Part shown: positions 24,901 through 37,936 of the stretch, in pieces
How the letters are laid out: each line of letters starts with the position of its first letter
How positions within the stretch are numbered: position 1 is the first letter of the stretch
NCBI GenBank assembly: GCA_013398955.1
Contig: VWPU01004148.1
Coordinates: 310,001-374,000 of the forward strand
Reading direction: 5' to 3'
Length of the DNA stretch: 64,000 nucleotides
Source of the DNA: Callaeas wilsoni
Lineage: Eukaryota; Chordata; Aves; Passeriformes; Callaeidae
Made by a program: the position numbers and the translations under genes
Notes under the pieces: generated by a model
Seen by the model: the letters and a program-made list of their open reading frames with translations, nothing else
Told to the model about the DNA's origin: nothing
Database searches by the model: none

Positions 24901-27487
24901 TTCCCTTTCCAAAAATCCCAACAAACAAAAAGCTGCTCACAATACTGTATGTGGACAAAGTGCCCAAAGGATAGAAACCTAGCCAAGACATTTGATTTAT
25001 TCGTAGGAATGTTTTAGGCTGTTTGGGCCTTTTTTCATATCTTGTTTCCATCTAGGTTGCATGAGAAAATTATGACAATACAGAGAATTTTACTAAAGCC
25101 CACAAAAAATCAGGTTTTGGAAGAGGATTTTGCTTTGTCTTATCTAGTTACACTTAGGACCTGCTCAATGTTTTTAAGATTCTGAGCACACTCATCTTCT
25201 CCTGAAAGTAGCTCATTTATTAGCTCACTGGCTTCAGTTCCAGATGCTAAAGCTAGATGGATTTAGAGTGTCTACTCTGTTCTGTACCATGATCGATCTC
25301 TTCATCATTACAGTAATTGGAAAAGAGGTTTGGGAGGTGAATAAGTATTTTGCTTATATGACTAATTTGTATATAGTTCTGCCTAATATATAATATGTAG
25401 CTAATTTGTATAAATCTTTCCCTTTTAAACAGTACATCTGTATATTTTTAGGCAAAACACAAATATTCCACTATGTCTGTGAGGCTTCTGCACTTTCAGT
25501 AACTTACTTCCAAAAGCTGTTACAATGACCACAAAAAGCTAATGTTTTTGTCTGAGAAAATTTAACAATAGTATTTTGTACATCTTATGTGTGACATAAG
25601 CAGTTCTGTATGTGTGTATATGGATACACGGCAAACCACAAGGATAATATTTTAGAAAATGAGTTACTGAAATTTGCTGACCTACTGTGCTTTCTATGTT
25701 TAGCATTATCTGATTTAGGTTAGTAAGAAAGCTGAAGAAGTGAAAATGCACTGAATTCCAATTAAATAAATTGCTTTGCCTCAGAGTTGGCATGGTTCAT
25801 CTTCACGCAATTATACATGGGGTTCTATTGATAATCTTTCTGTCTTTGGACTTTGGTGATTAATGGCTTTTTGTATTTCACTACATAAATAAAATAATTT
25901 TTAAAACTCAAATTAAGAGAATAGCTAGGTGTTTGTCCTAATTATGCAGAGTGGGGGTTCAAGTGACTTATTTGAAAAGTATAACAGAGACGACGCTCTG
26001 AAAAGAATCCATCCTTTCTCTGGCTACTCATTCACAACCAAATTTGTCCTGAATTTTCTTTCTTTCAAATATCTTCTAAAGCACAAATAGTTAACTAGCA
26101 CATTCAAAAAAACTTTTATGGTATTAAATCCTATGAAAAGTGGGCAACTTTCCTGAAGAAATCAGAATGCTTTAAACAGAGTTATCAGTTAGCCAAAGTC
26201 ACCTCAAAATACTTCTCTATTTTTGTTTCAAACATATTCTCTGAGTTTTCTTCTTCACTCAGGTATTGTTCAGTGGTGTACCAGAATAGCACAGTATGTG
26301 CCAATAGCAAGAGTTTTTGCCAAATGCTACCTTTCTCTGTATTTTTAGCAGCCTTAAACAAGATTCTCCAAGTAGTGTCTGTGTAACAAAAATCAAAAAG
26401 AACACTCAATAAATTTAAAGGTACTAAATCAGGCAAACACATTTACAAAGAACTGGAGCCAGTGGGTTGGCTCATTTTATATGAGATGTCTGAATTATGT
26501 TGACAATCTAATAATGTGCCTGAGTACCTAAAGGCTGATACAGGCCTGCAGGAGCCAGTAATGTGGCTGTAACATCTTATAACATTAAGGACATCATGGA
26601 GATAAATGAGACTAATGTAGTCTGAAAATGAACATCTCCCTTGGTTTAAAAAATAGGTTAACTATAAAAATAAATATTGTGCATTTATCATTTATATCTA
26701 GAATCTTACATTCAATTTATACGTATTGCTGTATATAAGTTTCTGAGCTAAATATTACAGTAAAATATTCACGGTTTCTTTACAAAGCAAAAAATATAAT
26801 TAGCAGAGGTGGAAAGCACCATTTTCTCTTGTTATCCAACCATAGCTATTACTTTAAGCGAAATCATAAAAGTGACATTATACGGCAGAAGTAATGAAGT
26901 GTGGGTGGAAAATCAGCTGAGTTGACATGCAAAATGAGACACTTCAGGACTGTCTGTGCTTGTAAATGAAATGCAGTCAAAATATTGCTCTATGTGGAAT
27001 CTCATAAGGAAATGAAAAACTTGTTTTATCCAGTTTGAGGCTGTAACATTTATTAAACTAGAACAATTATTATTAAGTATTGTCAATTTTTTCTCTGTTT
27101 TTTTTTTTCCTTTTTCCTGTCAGTAGAGGGGTTTAATTCCCATGAAATATTTGCTGTAAATAACTCACAGACTGATACGACAACTTTTTTATTATGATTT
27201 CCACCAACAAAACATATAACTTACATTTTGTCAGGATTTTGGATGAATGCTAGAAACTAGCTAATGAGTTAGAGATTATTTACATCATGTCATTTATCCT
27301 TTTAGATAGAATACCACATGTCACATGATTAACATTTTTTTTTCAGAATCTCATGCCAGCAACTGAGCTACTATGCCTCTTTAGCAAAAGTAACAGGAAG
27401 GAGACATTAATTAAAGAAGCATAAAATACAGAAGCAGAGCTTGACAATTTTCACCTGTTCAGGAAAAACGATCCTGAACATACACAC
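21971..27487. other. Unique AT-rich DNA, no gene seen
   Basis: 5.5 kb with no recognisable repeat and no open frame over 90 codons. Homopolymer runs occur at 23890-23922 and 24064-24076. Parts (for example 26640-27060) keep mixed composition with no simple repeats, but without other genomes I cannot say whether they are conserved. Confidence 0.45.
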
Positions 27488-27850
27488 CATCCCAGAACCA
27501 TAGAAATGCTGAGGCTAGAAAGTACCTCCAGAGATCATCTAGTCCAACTCTCTGTTCAGAATAATGTCAGTCATCCACAGGAGGCTGCTCAGGGTCCATG
27601 TCCAGTTGGGCTCTGAATATCTCTTAGGATGGAGAATCCTCTCTAGTTGCTCCAGTGTTGGCCACCATCACAGCAAAAAAGGTTGGTTTGGGGACTTTTT
27701 TCTTCTTATGTTTAAATAAAACTTCTTGTATTTAAGTTCCTGTCTGTTGTCTCTCATCCTGTAACTGAAAAACACAAGAAGAGTCCGGTGCCATTTTCTT
27801 TATTCCCTCTAATCTCCAGTAATAACATACTTATTTGCATACCTGTATTC
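27488..27850 (-). mobile_element. CR1 LINE 3' end, minus strand
   Basis: On the plus strand it opens with CATCCCAGAACCATAGAAAT, a worn form of the reversed CR1 octamer array. It continues with GAGATCATCTAGTCCAACTC, AGGAGGCTGCTCAGGGTCCA and GTTGCTCCAGTGTTGGCCAC. Further on it has TAAGTTCCTGTCTGTTGTCTC and CTCATCCTGTAACTGAAAAAC, the reverse of the CR1 3' untranslated region. The far edge is blurred around 27800-27850. Confidence 0.88.
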
Positions 27851-29628
27851 TTCATATTTCAGCAGCAACCAGGTTAGGGCACAAAGACACATCAGGAAAA
27901 CAAGGAGGAAATAGTAGCTTAATTATTCAGATTAAAAATAAAGAATAGGGAGAGTCAAATACTGTCTGATGTTAAACAGCCTCTCCTTTTCTTATTAGCA
28001 TTTTTACCCTGCAACATCGTTGGAAATGTCACAGACTAAGGAAGAAAAAACTCTTATGGTTCCTTTTCCATCAGTTACTGTTGCATATTGTATTGTTTCA
28101 ATACCTGTCCCAATGAAGACAGGAAGTACCAGGCCTTGATCAACCCATGTGGCAAGTCCTACTACCTAACACTACACTCTAAATGATTTCCATTGGGTGC
28201 ACTAATACACAAATTACATTTTAAATGCTTGTGAGTGGGTGTGGAGGGGTGTGTGTGTAATTGCTAACGTGCAGGAGTGGAGTCAGTGTGGCACTCAAGA
28301 GTTCTTGCAAAAAATATAAAATCGTTGGGCTGAAATGAATGCTAAGAGAAGAATAATGAGATAGCACCGGGAAGACGGTCATTTCTGTTGAAGCTTGTAG
28401 TTGTCTTACGTCTGATGTTTTATTGCTACAGAATAAAATAAAGAGAAAGGAAAGAATAAAAAAGGCAAATCACAAATAGAAAGATCCATCGACAAAGACC
28501 AAAACTGGCAAAACTGGATCAACCTTATCAATATGATGGGGAAGTATAAGCAGGATATATTCTTTACTATTCGGCTAGGGAAAAAGTAATTACATACTGG
28601 TATATCAACATGATTCTTTCCCAGCAGCCTGAAGAAAAGCAATAAATTAAGAAAATCTCATTGCATTTAAAAGAAAGTATAAGAATTTCTAGTAAAAGAA
28701 ATGTGGTTTGCTTGCCTGAAGAAGATTGAAAGAAAAAAGTTATCGTATCCTCTTATCTACACTTGAGTCAGATGGTATTTCTTGTTCCAGTACTGAACTG
28801 TACAACGTAAACTTTTTCATCACTTCTGTGAGGAAGCAATCTAACCAAATTTAGGCTGTTCTATGGTATAAACTCCTAGTAGATGTTTATTTTTTAAAAT
28901 ACATGACCTTGAATTTTCTACTACTGAACTTTCACTCCATCTTTTTTATATTTTAAATAATTTCTGTTTTATCAATTATCACAAAATATGTATCTCCAAT
29001 TACTTGTTAGCACACACATATTTTAGGCTTCTATCTCACTGCTATTTAAAATGCTGATAATATTCTAGTTAAACACAGATTGCTTTGAAACTGCATGTAA
29101 TCTTTCTGCCTCTTGGTTATTTCTTTTTCCAGCACATCCCAGAAACACTGAAGTTTTTTTGTATAATCAGTCCCTCATCCTTTCTCTAGTGCTTCCACTA
29201 AATCAGAGCTTCACCAGTTTCACTTCCCTTGTGACACCCTCTTCTTTGAATCTATGCAAATTTGGAGAGAAAATTCCCCTCTTATCACATTCAGCACTTT
29301 TTTTACTAGTAACATTTCTTCTGGAATATGCATCTTTAGAAGTTAAAGTCTACCATAATAGGAAGGCTCTCAGGGCTATTAGTATTTCTCATAATATTTC
29401 AGTTTTCTGTCACAAATTGTAGTTTATAGAATATTTTTTCAACTATACTTCTTTACTAGTCTTCCCTAAAGAGATTTAAAACTGCCTTTTGTTTTATTCA
29501 TGCAAAATGCTTGGGTTTTATTAATGCCTAACTGTCATAGAATCCTAGTACTTTTACCTTCACTTCTGTCTTCTCTGAAAGGATACATACATTGCTACTC
29601 TATTTCATTCCGGGTTTTGTTGAGTTTT
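27851..29628. other. Unique AT-rich DNA, no gene seen
   Basis: No gene recognised. A short GT-rich patch lies at 28230-28258. Confidence 0.5.
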
Positions 29629-29690
29629 TTGTTTTCTTTTGGGTTTTGTTTTGGTTTTTTTGGTTTTTTTGGTTTGTTTTTTTTTTTCCT
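29629..29690 (+). repeat. G/T-rich simple repeat (GGTTTTTT-like)
   Basis: The strand is made almost only of G and T, with repeating GGTTTT and GGTTTTTTT units, then a pure T run. It gives the phenylalanine-rich end of the anonymous frame 29500-29727. Confidence 0.8.
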
Positions 29691-32600
29691 TCTATTAATC
29701 TGTTACCCCATTAAATGTCTGATGTGACATTTACTGCTTGTAATTCAGATTTCAACATTTTGTAGTCTTGGGACACAAATAGAGATAATTTAGATGCTGT
29801 TCCCTTTTCCCAAGTGAGTAAGATCTTAAGCCACTAAAGTCTTAAATTCCCTGCCCACATCTCCCTCCTCAGCTACGCTTTGGTTAAAGTCTGCTTACCT
29901 GATAGCTTTGAATGGATCTTGCAAATTTGTAAGGCACAGTGTTCTGGTAAATATATCAGGGCAACTGTTTTACAAGATTACAGGTCAGCCCCCTCAAAGG
30001 TGAGGAATCTATTTCTTGATTCTTCCCAAAGTTAAACTTAACAAATGAGAATATGACCACAGACAGAGGATAACCTACCTTTCAATCCACTTTATTGTTT
30101 TTTTCATAGACTTCAAATTTCATAGGCGCAGAATGGACCTGCATACTTTGACAAAGATCATGCAATATGAGCTTTTATCAAAATCTGCATCCTAAACAAA
30201 CTTGAGCTGTTATGCCATACCTCTAAGCGGTACAGTTTTCAAACATAGTGTAAGGAAGATGACAATTTTAGTCTCAGTATTATATTAGTTTCAACTGTAT
30301 GTAATGCCAGCTTGTATCCTGCTTTTATACAAGCAGTTAAGTTCCTTCTGTGTACACACAATAACATTAAAGTAGCTTTGATAGAGGGTTATAAGGATAT
30401 ATACACTTAGATTATTATGTGATTAAAATTATTTTGATATCATTTGTAGTGACATAGTGTTCCAAAAGAAAGCACACCGTAGTGTACTTCAGAAAATAAA
30501 CCAGGCCTACTTTTTTTTTCTTGATTATTTAGGCGTTTTATTTCCCATACTTTTGTACACCAATAAAGCTTAGTATAAATTTCTTCACTGAAAATTACAA
30601 TACAATCAGGTACAGATCCAGAGAGCTTAAAATCTTCCTGTTTTAAAGTGAGTTTCCCACCCCACACCTTGTGATGGAATTATGCCTTCAGAAGAATCCA
30701 GTCTTGAGACGGAGGGATTTACTTGGACTTCAGAACCTTGAAAACAAAAACATTGTAGACTTTAGGTTGTTTCTCTGTAGATAAAACCGGCTGCAAACAA
30801 TAAAATGCTTTGATGAAGCAACAGCTCAGATAAGCAAATTTTATTCTATTGCTGTTCTGTATGCTGAAAACAAGTCCTGGGGTGTAAAACTAAGTATCAA
30901 TGAATACTGAAGTTCAGGGATTTCTGCCAATTTCTACCATCTTAAAATCCGGCCTGAATGAAGTTATAGCTCCTTGTCCATACAATATCATATTTGGATC
31001 ATATTATCCTTCAAATAAAGGCTGATTAATTTTTTCAACCTGCATGCACTTTTTTCCTTACAAAATATACAGAAAACAAAACTGAGGTAATATTTCTGAA
31101 GCCAAAAGGACTGAATATACTTGCTTCATCACAACTTGCATGTTGTTGATGTATGTCCCCAAAATATACCTACATGTTAACACTAGAAAACTGTAGGTGG
31201 AAGACACTGGTTTTCCCCTTTTTAAGCCTAAATGAAGCAGATGTGTTTGATGGGACAGCATGTGGGCTGGTGTTGAAGTTGGGATGTGTTGGCCTTTCTC
31301 TGACTCTGTCTGCTTACAGAATCAACACTTTTGTTTAAGCTGTCACTCTGAGGATGCAGAGGGTGTTGCAGACTCCCTATCTTCTCCAATTTCCATAGCA
31401 GTAGCACTGTGAAACCCCCCTCAAACCAGAACAGCTGTGCTGCTAGAAGCTGCATAAACAAACCTCTGAGTAAGACTGCTCCATCTTCCATGCAAGTTGA
31501 AGGGAAGCCGAATGGCAGAACAGCACGGCAGCGCTCATCTCCAAGTGGCAAAAGACAGGTGAAGCATGATTAAACAAAACACATTTAACAACAGACTCAT
31601 TCAGCCACCTTTCTACCTCAGCAAGATATCGGTGTTCTGCTGGCACTGGGGCAGAGATAATAAACTGGTTAATCCATATTGTTTTCATCTGGTGTCTGAG
31701 CAAAGAGGATTTTCTTGGGAAGAGTTTTTCAGTTTTTTCACTGATCACTTAGCGGTGATCCAGTCTGAACTGACAGCTCTCTTGTAGGCAGAATCATCCC
31801 TGGAGGCACAAACACGACCGTTTCTTTTGGTGATGTCCTTCTGGTTGGAGGTAACGGCAAATATTCAGACTAGGGCTTACATGGCAGAGCTAGGGCCTCC
31901 TTGTACAGAAGAGGCTATCTGAGTGCCACCATATCCACTTCTGAATATTTTAATTATATTAAAGTTTTTTCTGAAACAAAACAATCAACTTACTATCTGC
32001 ATCATTCTCTTATGCACTGTTCCGGCATTGAGGGTGACAGACGCTTCTGCAGCAGAGAGGGAGATAGTTACTAACTGATGGCTTATAAGGAAAAATATAT
32101 GTTATCTCATGGAGGGTGGGGAGAAGAGGTGAAAAAGGCAAGGCAGAGGAATAAACACGTAAGACTCGGTATCAGAACTCCTCTGTACTGCTCCTACGAT
32201 TTGCTGCTCCTGCTGTGGTGCAACTCCAGTTGCTTTTTCATGAGGTAATTGGGTTCAGAGAACACAAAGTCATAAACATACAATTATTTCTCGTGGATTT
32301 TTTTATCTGCCTACACCTCTAGAAAAAAAGGCATCTGTCTTAAATGTGTCATTGTACCATAAACTCTGCATTTTGAATGTCCCCATGGTGTTGCTGCTGT
32401 AGACACTGAATATTCCCGACCACAGGCAAACAAGAAGCATTTCCTCTGGGAGGATGTGGAGCACCAGTGGGAGATCTTTACAACTATGTAGACAAAGAAG
32501 AAGTTTTAGCTTAAAAACAGTGAGGCTCAAACTGAGCAGAAGTAACTGGTTCCTCTCACCCTGTACTGAAGCAGCAAAGACTGCTCCTGGGCCCACACTG

Positions 32601-33639
32601 ACTGCTCTCTGGCTCTCAAACCCTGGGAGATGCAGCTTTTATGAGGACTTGCAATTATCTTTTCGGGACTGGAGTGAGCATCCAGATGCAGGCATCTCAA
32701 ACAGCTGAATTCATACGTGGTTCTTCCATTATCAAGTGTGGTTCTGTCATCAAGTTCTCCTTGACAGAAATAAATAACTCTGCTTTCCTAGACACGCTGT
32801 GTTAAACCTTAAAAACGAGTAATACATTTACTCATTTTAGCTGTTGTTAAACCAAAACAGAGGAGTTCTACATTGTTAATATTATGAATGGTTAAATGGC
32901 ATTACCCCAGACCAGTTTTGAATTATTTGCACTCTAATAAATGACATGGTTTCATGAGTATTTAAGTGCCATGATTTAAAAACTTTTCTAAAACATACCT
33001 TTACCCTTCATGTAAGACAGTTTTCAAAAAGAATCTTTGTGGCTTTTTGACCAAGTCAAAGTCTGGTGTACAGGCAGGGGAGATTACTTACAGAGTAATA
33101 TTATCTGCAGAAAATATCTGTCTTTGTCTGAAACATGTAATCATCAAATAATACTGTGTTATATCTTTTCATCATGCTGTGAAAGTATGTTGCAGCAAGA
33201 AATAAATGCAAGTAGGAAGAGAATAACTCTGTATATGCTGGATAGTTTTTCCAGCATTATTCTGATGATCATGGAGTGGAGCTTATGGATTTTTTCAGGT
33301 TCTGCTGCTAAAGAGCTATACAATGCAATTTCACAATGTAAACTACTTTCATCCCTCAGCCTAGATTGAATAAAAGGTTATGGGATTAATGATGGCTCTC
33401 ATATCCCTCCCCATGGAAGAAGGGATGCCTCCAAAGTGAATTTGCTTCTTCTTGCAAAGGAAAGTAAGAATGGATGTATATAATTTTTTTTTCCCCCTAG
33501 GGAGAAACAAGATCATTATTGCAAATTAAGGACCATGGAGTCTGAAATTATCTAAAAATGTGAAATTTCTTACTTTTCAATATGCTATGAAAGTACCTTC
33601 TCTGAAATCTGTGCATGACAGGCATGCATTTGTAATGAT
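29691..33639. other. Unique DNA, no gene seen
   Basis: No supported exon or named repeat. Slightly higher GC and overlapping open frames on both strands occur at 31150-31790 and 32300-32710; the longest are 107 codons (minus 31228-31551) and 110 codons (plus 33037-33369). None has a motif I recognise. An unknown old repeat would be a reasonable alternative. Confidence 0.45.
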
Positions 33640-33850
33640 GGATTACTGTTCTCAGAGGGTGGTAAAGCAATGGTATAGGTTGCCCAGAGAAGCTGTGGAT
33701 GCCCCACCTCTGGAAGTGGTCAAGGCCAGGTTGAATGGGGCCCTGGTAACCTGATCTAGTGGATGACACCCCAACCCATGGCAGAAGGATAATTGGATGA
33801 TCTTTAAGGTGCTTTCTAACCTAAGCAATACTATGATTCTATGATTTCAT
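33640..33850 (+). mobile_element. CR1 LINE 3' end
   Basis: TTCTCAGAGGGTGGTAAAGC, GGTTGCCCAGAGAAGCTGTG, GGAAGTGGTCAAGGCCAGGT, CTGATCTAGTGGATGACACC and GATGATCTTTAAGGTGCTTT follow the CR1 3' order. It ends in ACTATGATTCTATGATTTCA, the terminal octamer array. It is a 5'-truncated copy and explains the open frames on both strands at 33548-33769. Confidence 0.92.
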
Positions 33851-36800
33851 GAAATCAAAAGAATATGGATCAGAAAAAAAATTCACGTTCACACCACACA
33901 CTTCTAGGCTGTTATCTCTTAATTTATATTATCTTTCAATCTTATGGCAGTTACTTACTTAATCATTATTTATTCTTCCTATGGTGTGTCAAGAAATTCT
34001 AATTTTGTTTTGCAATTAATCACTTCATATGGACATAGAGGTTAATAATTCTTAAGAAATTAAGACTGAAAATATGAGCAAAAGCAATGCAAAACAGCAT
34101 TCTTATCACACTTTTGAAGGGATCTCAGGGTTAAGTTAAAAAATGAAAATCAATAAAACATATGATGATAGCTGAATGTGAGTTTTGCAGACCAATGAAA
34201 TTATTAATGCAACATGTTAGTGCATGAAAAAAACAAAAAAGTATGACAGATAATTCAGTAACAAAATATGTGTTAATATATACCACTGTATTCATAAATT
34301 TTAATAGAACTATTTATCACAGCAAGAATTGTTAAGGAATTCTTTAGGCTTTCTGCCAGTATGGTAAGATGAATGACGAATCTGATGCAATGCAGGGTTT
34401 TTTAATAATTTATTGGGTCATGAGTTATGGTTTTATTCAATTGAATATTATTAGATGGGTTTCCCCCAGGCAGTGAGCATGGTATATGAAAAAGAAAAAT
34501 AGATTAAGCAAACACTCGATGAGTTTAATCATTTCAAACAGGGCAGAGGATAAAGGCACTGACAGATTTGTCATTAATTCAGCAGATGTTTTTACCTCCA
34601 CACAACATAATCACAAGATGGGAGTTGTCAGTGAAGCCCTAAAAGTATGATGATAATAATTAATAGTCTGCATAATCCATTATTTTCACACAATTGATTT
34701 ATTTTCTCCATGAAAGACAACAAGGGATGGAACAGAGGGTAGAAGGTCTTTTCAAGAATAGTGGCATAAGAATATTTTTCTTCATCCCAAATCCTTATAT
34801 CTATTTTTGATAAAATAGTGCCATTCAGGATAATGATAGCTGGTGGTGATTTTTCCTCATGGAAAATGGAATGAATCATCATTGCTGTACTTTGTCCACA
34901 TTCTAATGATGCCTTCCACAGAGACTATCCATCAAATTTTTATCAAGCACCATTATCACTGGCTTCCCACTCAAAGCCTTACCTGTAAAATGCAACCAAG
35001 TCCATTTTGCTATAAAAAATATTAAGCTTCTTTGAGAAGAGAGAAGGGTTGAATAAGATGTATACCTTCTGTGCTGTTCAAAGCATAGGCAGAGGTCAAG
35101 GTGGTAAAAGATTGATTTTGTCACCTGCAAACAGTAGATTTATTAATTGCTTTATTACTATGTGTATGACAGTTTATCATAGAACTGCTGTATCAATGTT
35201 GAGTTAAAGAGAAATAAATGGCTCCAGTACGTAATTTTCTGTTTTCTTGATCATTGCCCCAGTCATATAAATGCCAAGCATTTTCATCAGTTTCATTTGT
35301 AGCTATCATTATTCAACACTTAATAATAATTTTTAAAAATATGTATCTGAAGCTGCTTTTCTAGAAAGAAGCAAACATGCAGTTCATTAAACAATACTTT
35401 GCCTTTCACAATTACTCTGGGTCTACATAGGAAGAGTTTGACGAAGCCCAAGTTAATATTAAATTCTCCTAGTCACTGCTTAGCTACCAAAACTGCAAAT
35501 TACCCTATCTTTTTTTCTCAGTTTCTTGTGGGAACTTCCAACAGCAGTGCTAATGCATCACTTTATGCACATCTGACATTTCCTGAATAGTGCTTCATTT
35601 CATGGCTTTCAACACGACATCCAGACCCCCTGAGTAGATCACAGAAATAGAAATTCTGTGGACCAGGACATAGGAACTGAATCACATTTATGACAGGGGA
35701 AAAAATTCAGATCCTTTCCATGGCCAGAAAAATATACTTCTTTTTCTATTAAAGAGTTTCATTAATGAAACTCCAATCCTAGTTAAGTACTTCATTCTTA
35801 AGCAAAGAGGAGCAGGAGTTTGTTACTAGGTCATCCAGGGTTAACCTTTCTGTATGTTTGATATTCTGCTGATAAGCAGCAGATATGAACACTTCAAAAG
35901 ATACTTTTTCTATGAGTAATGTATATAGCCTATGAGGCAGGAATATTTTTGCTTTCAAATTTTGCTTTATTGAATGTTTTAGTTTGTCTCTCTTTTCAGA
36001 ATGGTGAAAGAAGTATAAAAACACTAACTAATTTCATCTCCCTCTCGCAGTAGATGATAGCTTAGCTAGATCTGTGATGTAGTGTTTAAGTGTCTGAGTC
36101 CTTAAACTACAGTCTGCCTTTCTTTCTCAAGTGCTGTAATAAAAGTGGCAAAGAATTTGCAGACAGAAGATAAGTGAGTCACAGGAAAAGACAATGTCAC
36201 TGTGTTATCCAGTCAGAATGGATGTAAGGTTTCCACACCCTGAACCTCAGAATTGTTAATGAACCTTTCAAGAGCAGGTTAGCTACTTAATGACTCTATA
36301 GATCACATCTGCCATTCCACTTCAATGGCAGCTGCTGCAAGACTCTCTGACTATTAAGAAAGGAACCATACTTGCCATAATGAGCAAAAAAATGCCAGTG
36401 TTTGCCTGGATTAAAGTATCTCTGGGGACAGATGTATACTTCTAACTTGCTGGAGATTAGATCTTAATAACAATGACAGTAGTAACAACAACAATGGTAT
36501 TATTAGTCATGATTACATGTAAGTGTTTTATTCAAAACTTAAAACTTTTCTTACTTTCTATCCTTGTGTTTCCTTTACTGCTTTTATTTTACTTTAAAAG
36601 AATGTTTCCAGAATAACTCTTTCATATCAGTGTAAATATCGTCTCATTTTTTTAACATTTTATGATATTTTAGTTCCATAAGAAACCACGTAAACATTCA
36701 TCTTCAATCTGTTACCTTTATGTGCGAATATGTTATTTTAAGTATACTTTTTTTGGCTAACGGAGGAGCAAGGGGAAAAAGTACAAAAATGCCCGGAGAT

Positions 36801-37669
36801 AGTAAATGGGGGAGTTAGGATAGAATGCAATGTGGCAGCTTAACTTTGCTGCTGCTGTGCATACAATGTAAAATGGTCATTAATGTTATTCCGTAAGGAG
36901 ACTTGCATAAAATAATTAAATGAACCCTAAGGATACCTGTCAAACTGTCATATATGCACAAGCAAGGAAGTCATCAAGTAAAGCTGTCAGTCAGAGCCTG
37001 ACATTCTGAAATCCTTCAAAAAGTGTTAAGCATTCAAAACTCTGCTAGTAATAAACCTGGCAACAGTAAGATAAGCTGGCCTGCCACAGCCTCAGGGCTC
37101 TTTTGCAAATGACACTGCGATATGACTCAGTACCCTTATGCTTGAAAGAATGTAGTTCATTTTTTTTATTTGTTCAAGGAAGAATCAAAGACATGCTTTA
37201 CTCTCCCCTGCAGCAAGCATGCTTATTTTCCAATTTGTAAATAAAGTGAATATTGGCTTTTGGTGAACTGCAGTGCATATTGACCAGTCTGTGCAAATTA
37301 ACTTAGGGGACATGTAAGCTGTGGTAATTTACATCAGATAAAGATTTATCTGACACTTTTCTTTTTTTCTCTTTTCTGAACAAATAAATGTATAAACACT
37401 AACAGCTATATGAGACAGTTTAGACACTGATGCTGCAAGCTTAATTTCAGTAAACCAAGTCCTCACTGGAATTAAGGTCACTTGTAGTAATTACTTTAAA
37501 CAGAGAGCTAGTAATGATCAGAAAATGGTCACTGCCTAATCTAGCATATTATCACTGTCATTTCCAAAGTGCCTATTAACAATAGTGTCTTTGTGCCAAC
37601 TGTGTAATTTAGAATCATTAAATGCATGAAGAACACTTTTTGCTCTTTATTGTTCCACTAAGTAGAGTT
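33851..37669. other. Unique AT-rich DNA; possible regulatory patch at 36,900-37,120
   Basis: No gene. Between 36939 and 37114 the core TGTCA or its complement occurs at least five times (36939, 36946, 36985, 36999, 37110). TALE homeodomain proteins bind such cores, but the count is modest and proves nothing alone. Confidence 0.4.
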
Positions 37670-37936
37670 TAGATTTTTTGTTTTCTATTTACATCTTTGC
37701 TTTTTATCTTTCATCTTTCTTATTCCTTCCTTTTTTCTCTTCACATTCTCTTTTCTTTTTTCCTTGTCCTTTTTTTCTTTTTCTTTCCTTCTTTCCTTTT
37801 CTCCTTTTTTCATTCTTTCTTTCTTTGATTCTCTTCCTCTCTGTTTGTTTTGTTTGTTCTTTATTCTTCTCCAGTTGCCCCTCCTTTATTTTTTCCCTTT
37901 CCACTTCCTCCTCTTGCCCTTGCTCTTCTTTTCCAA
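37670..37936 (+). repeat. Long polypyrimidine tract
   Basis: About 265 bp composed almost entirely of C and T on this strand, with few purine interruptions. It is made of CTTT, CCTT and TCTTTC units with no single period. The phenylalanine/serine/leucine-rich plus frames and the lysine/glutamate/arginine-rich minus frame across it are artefacts of this composition. Confidence 0.9.
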
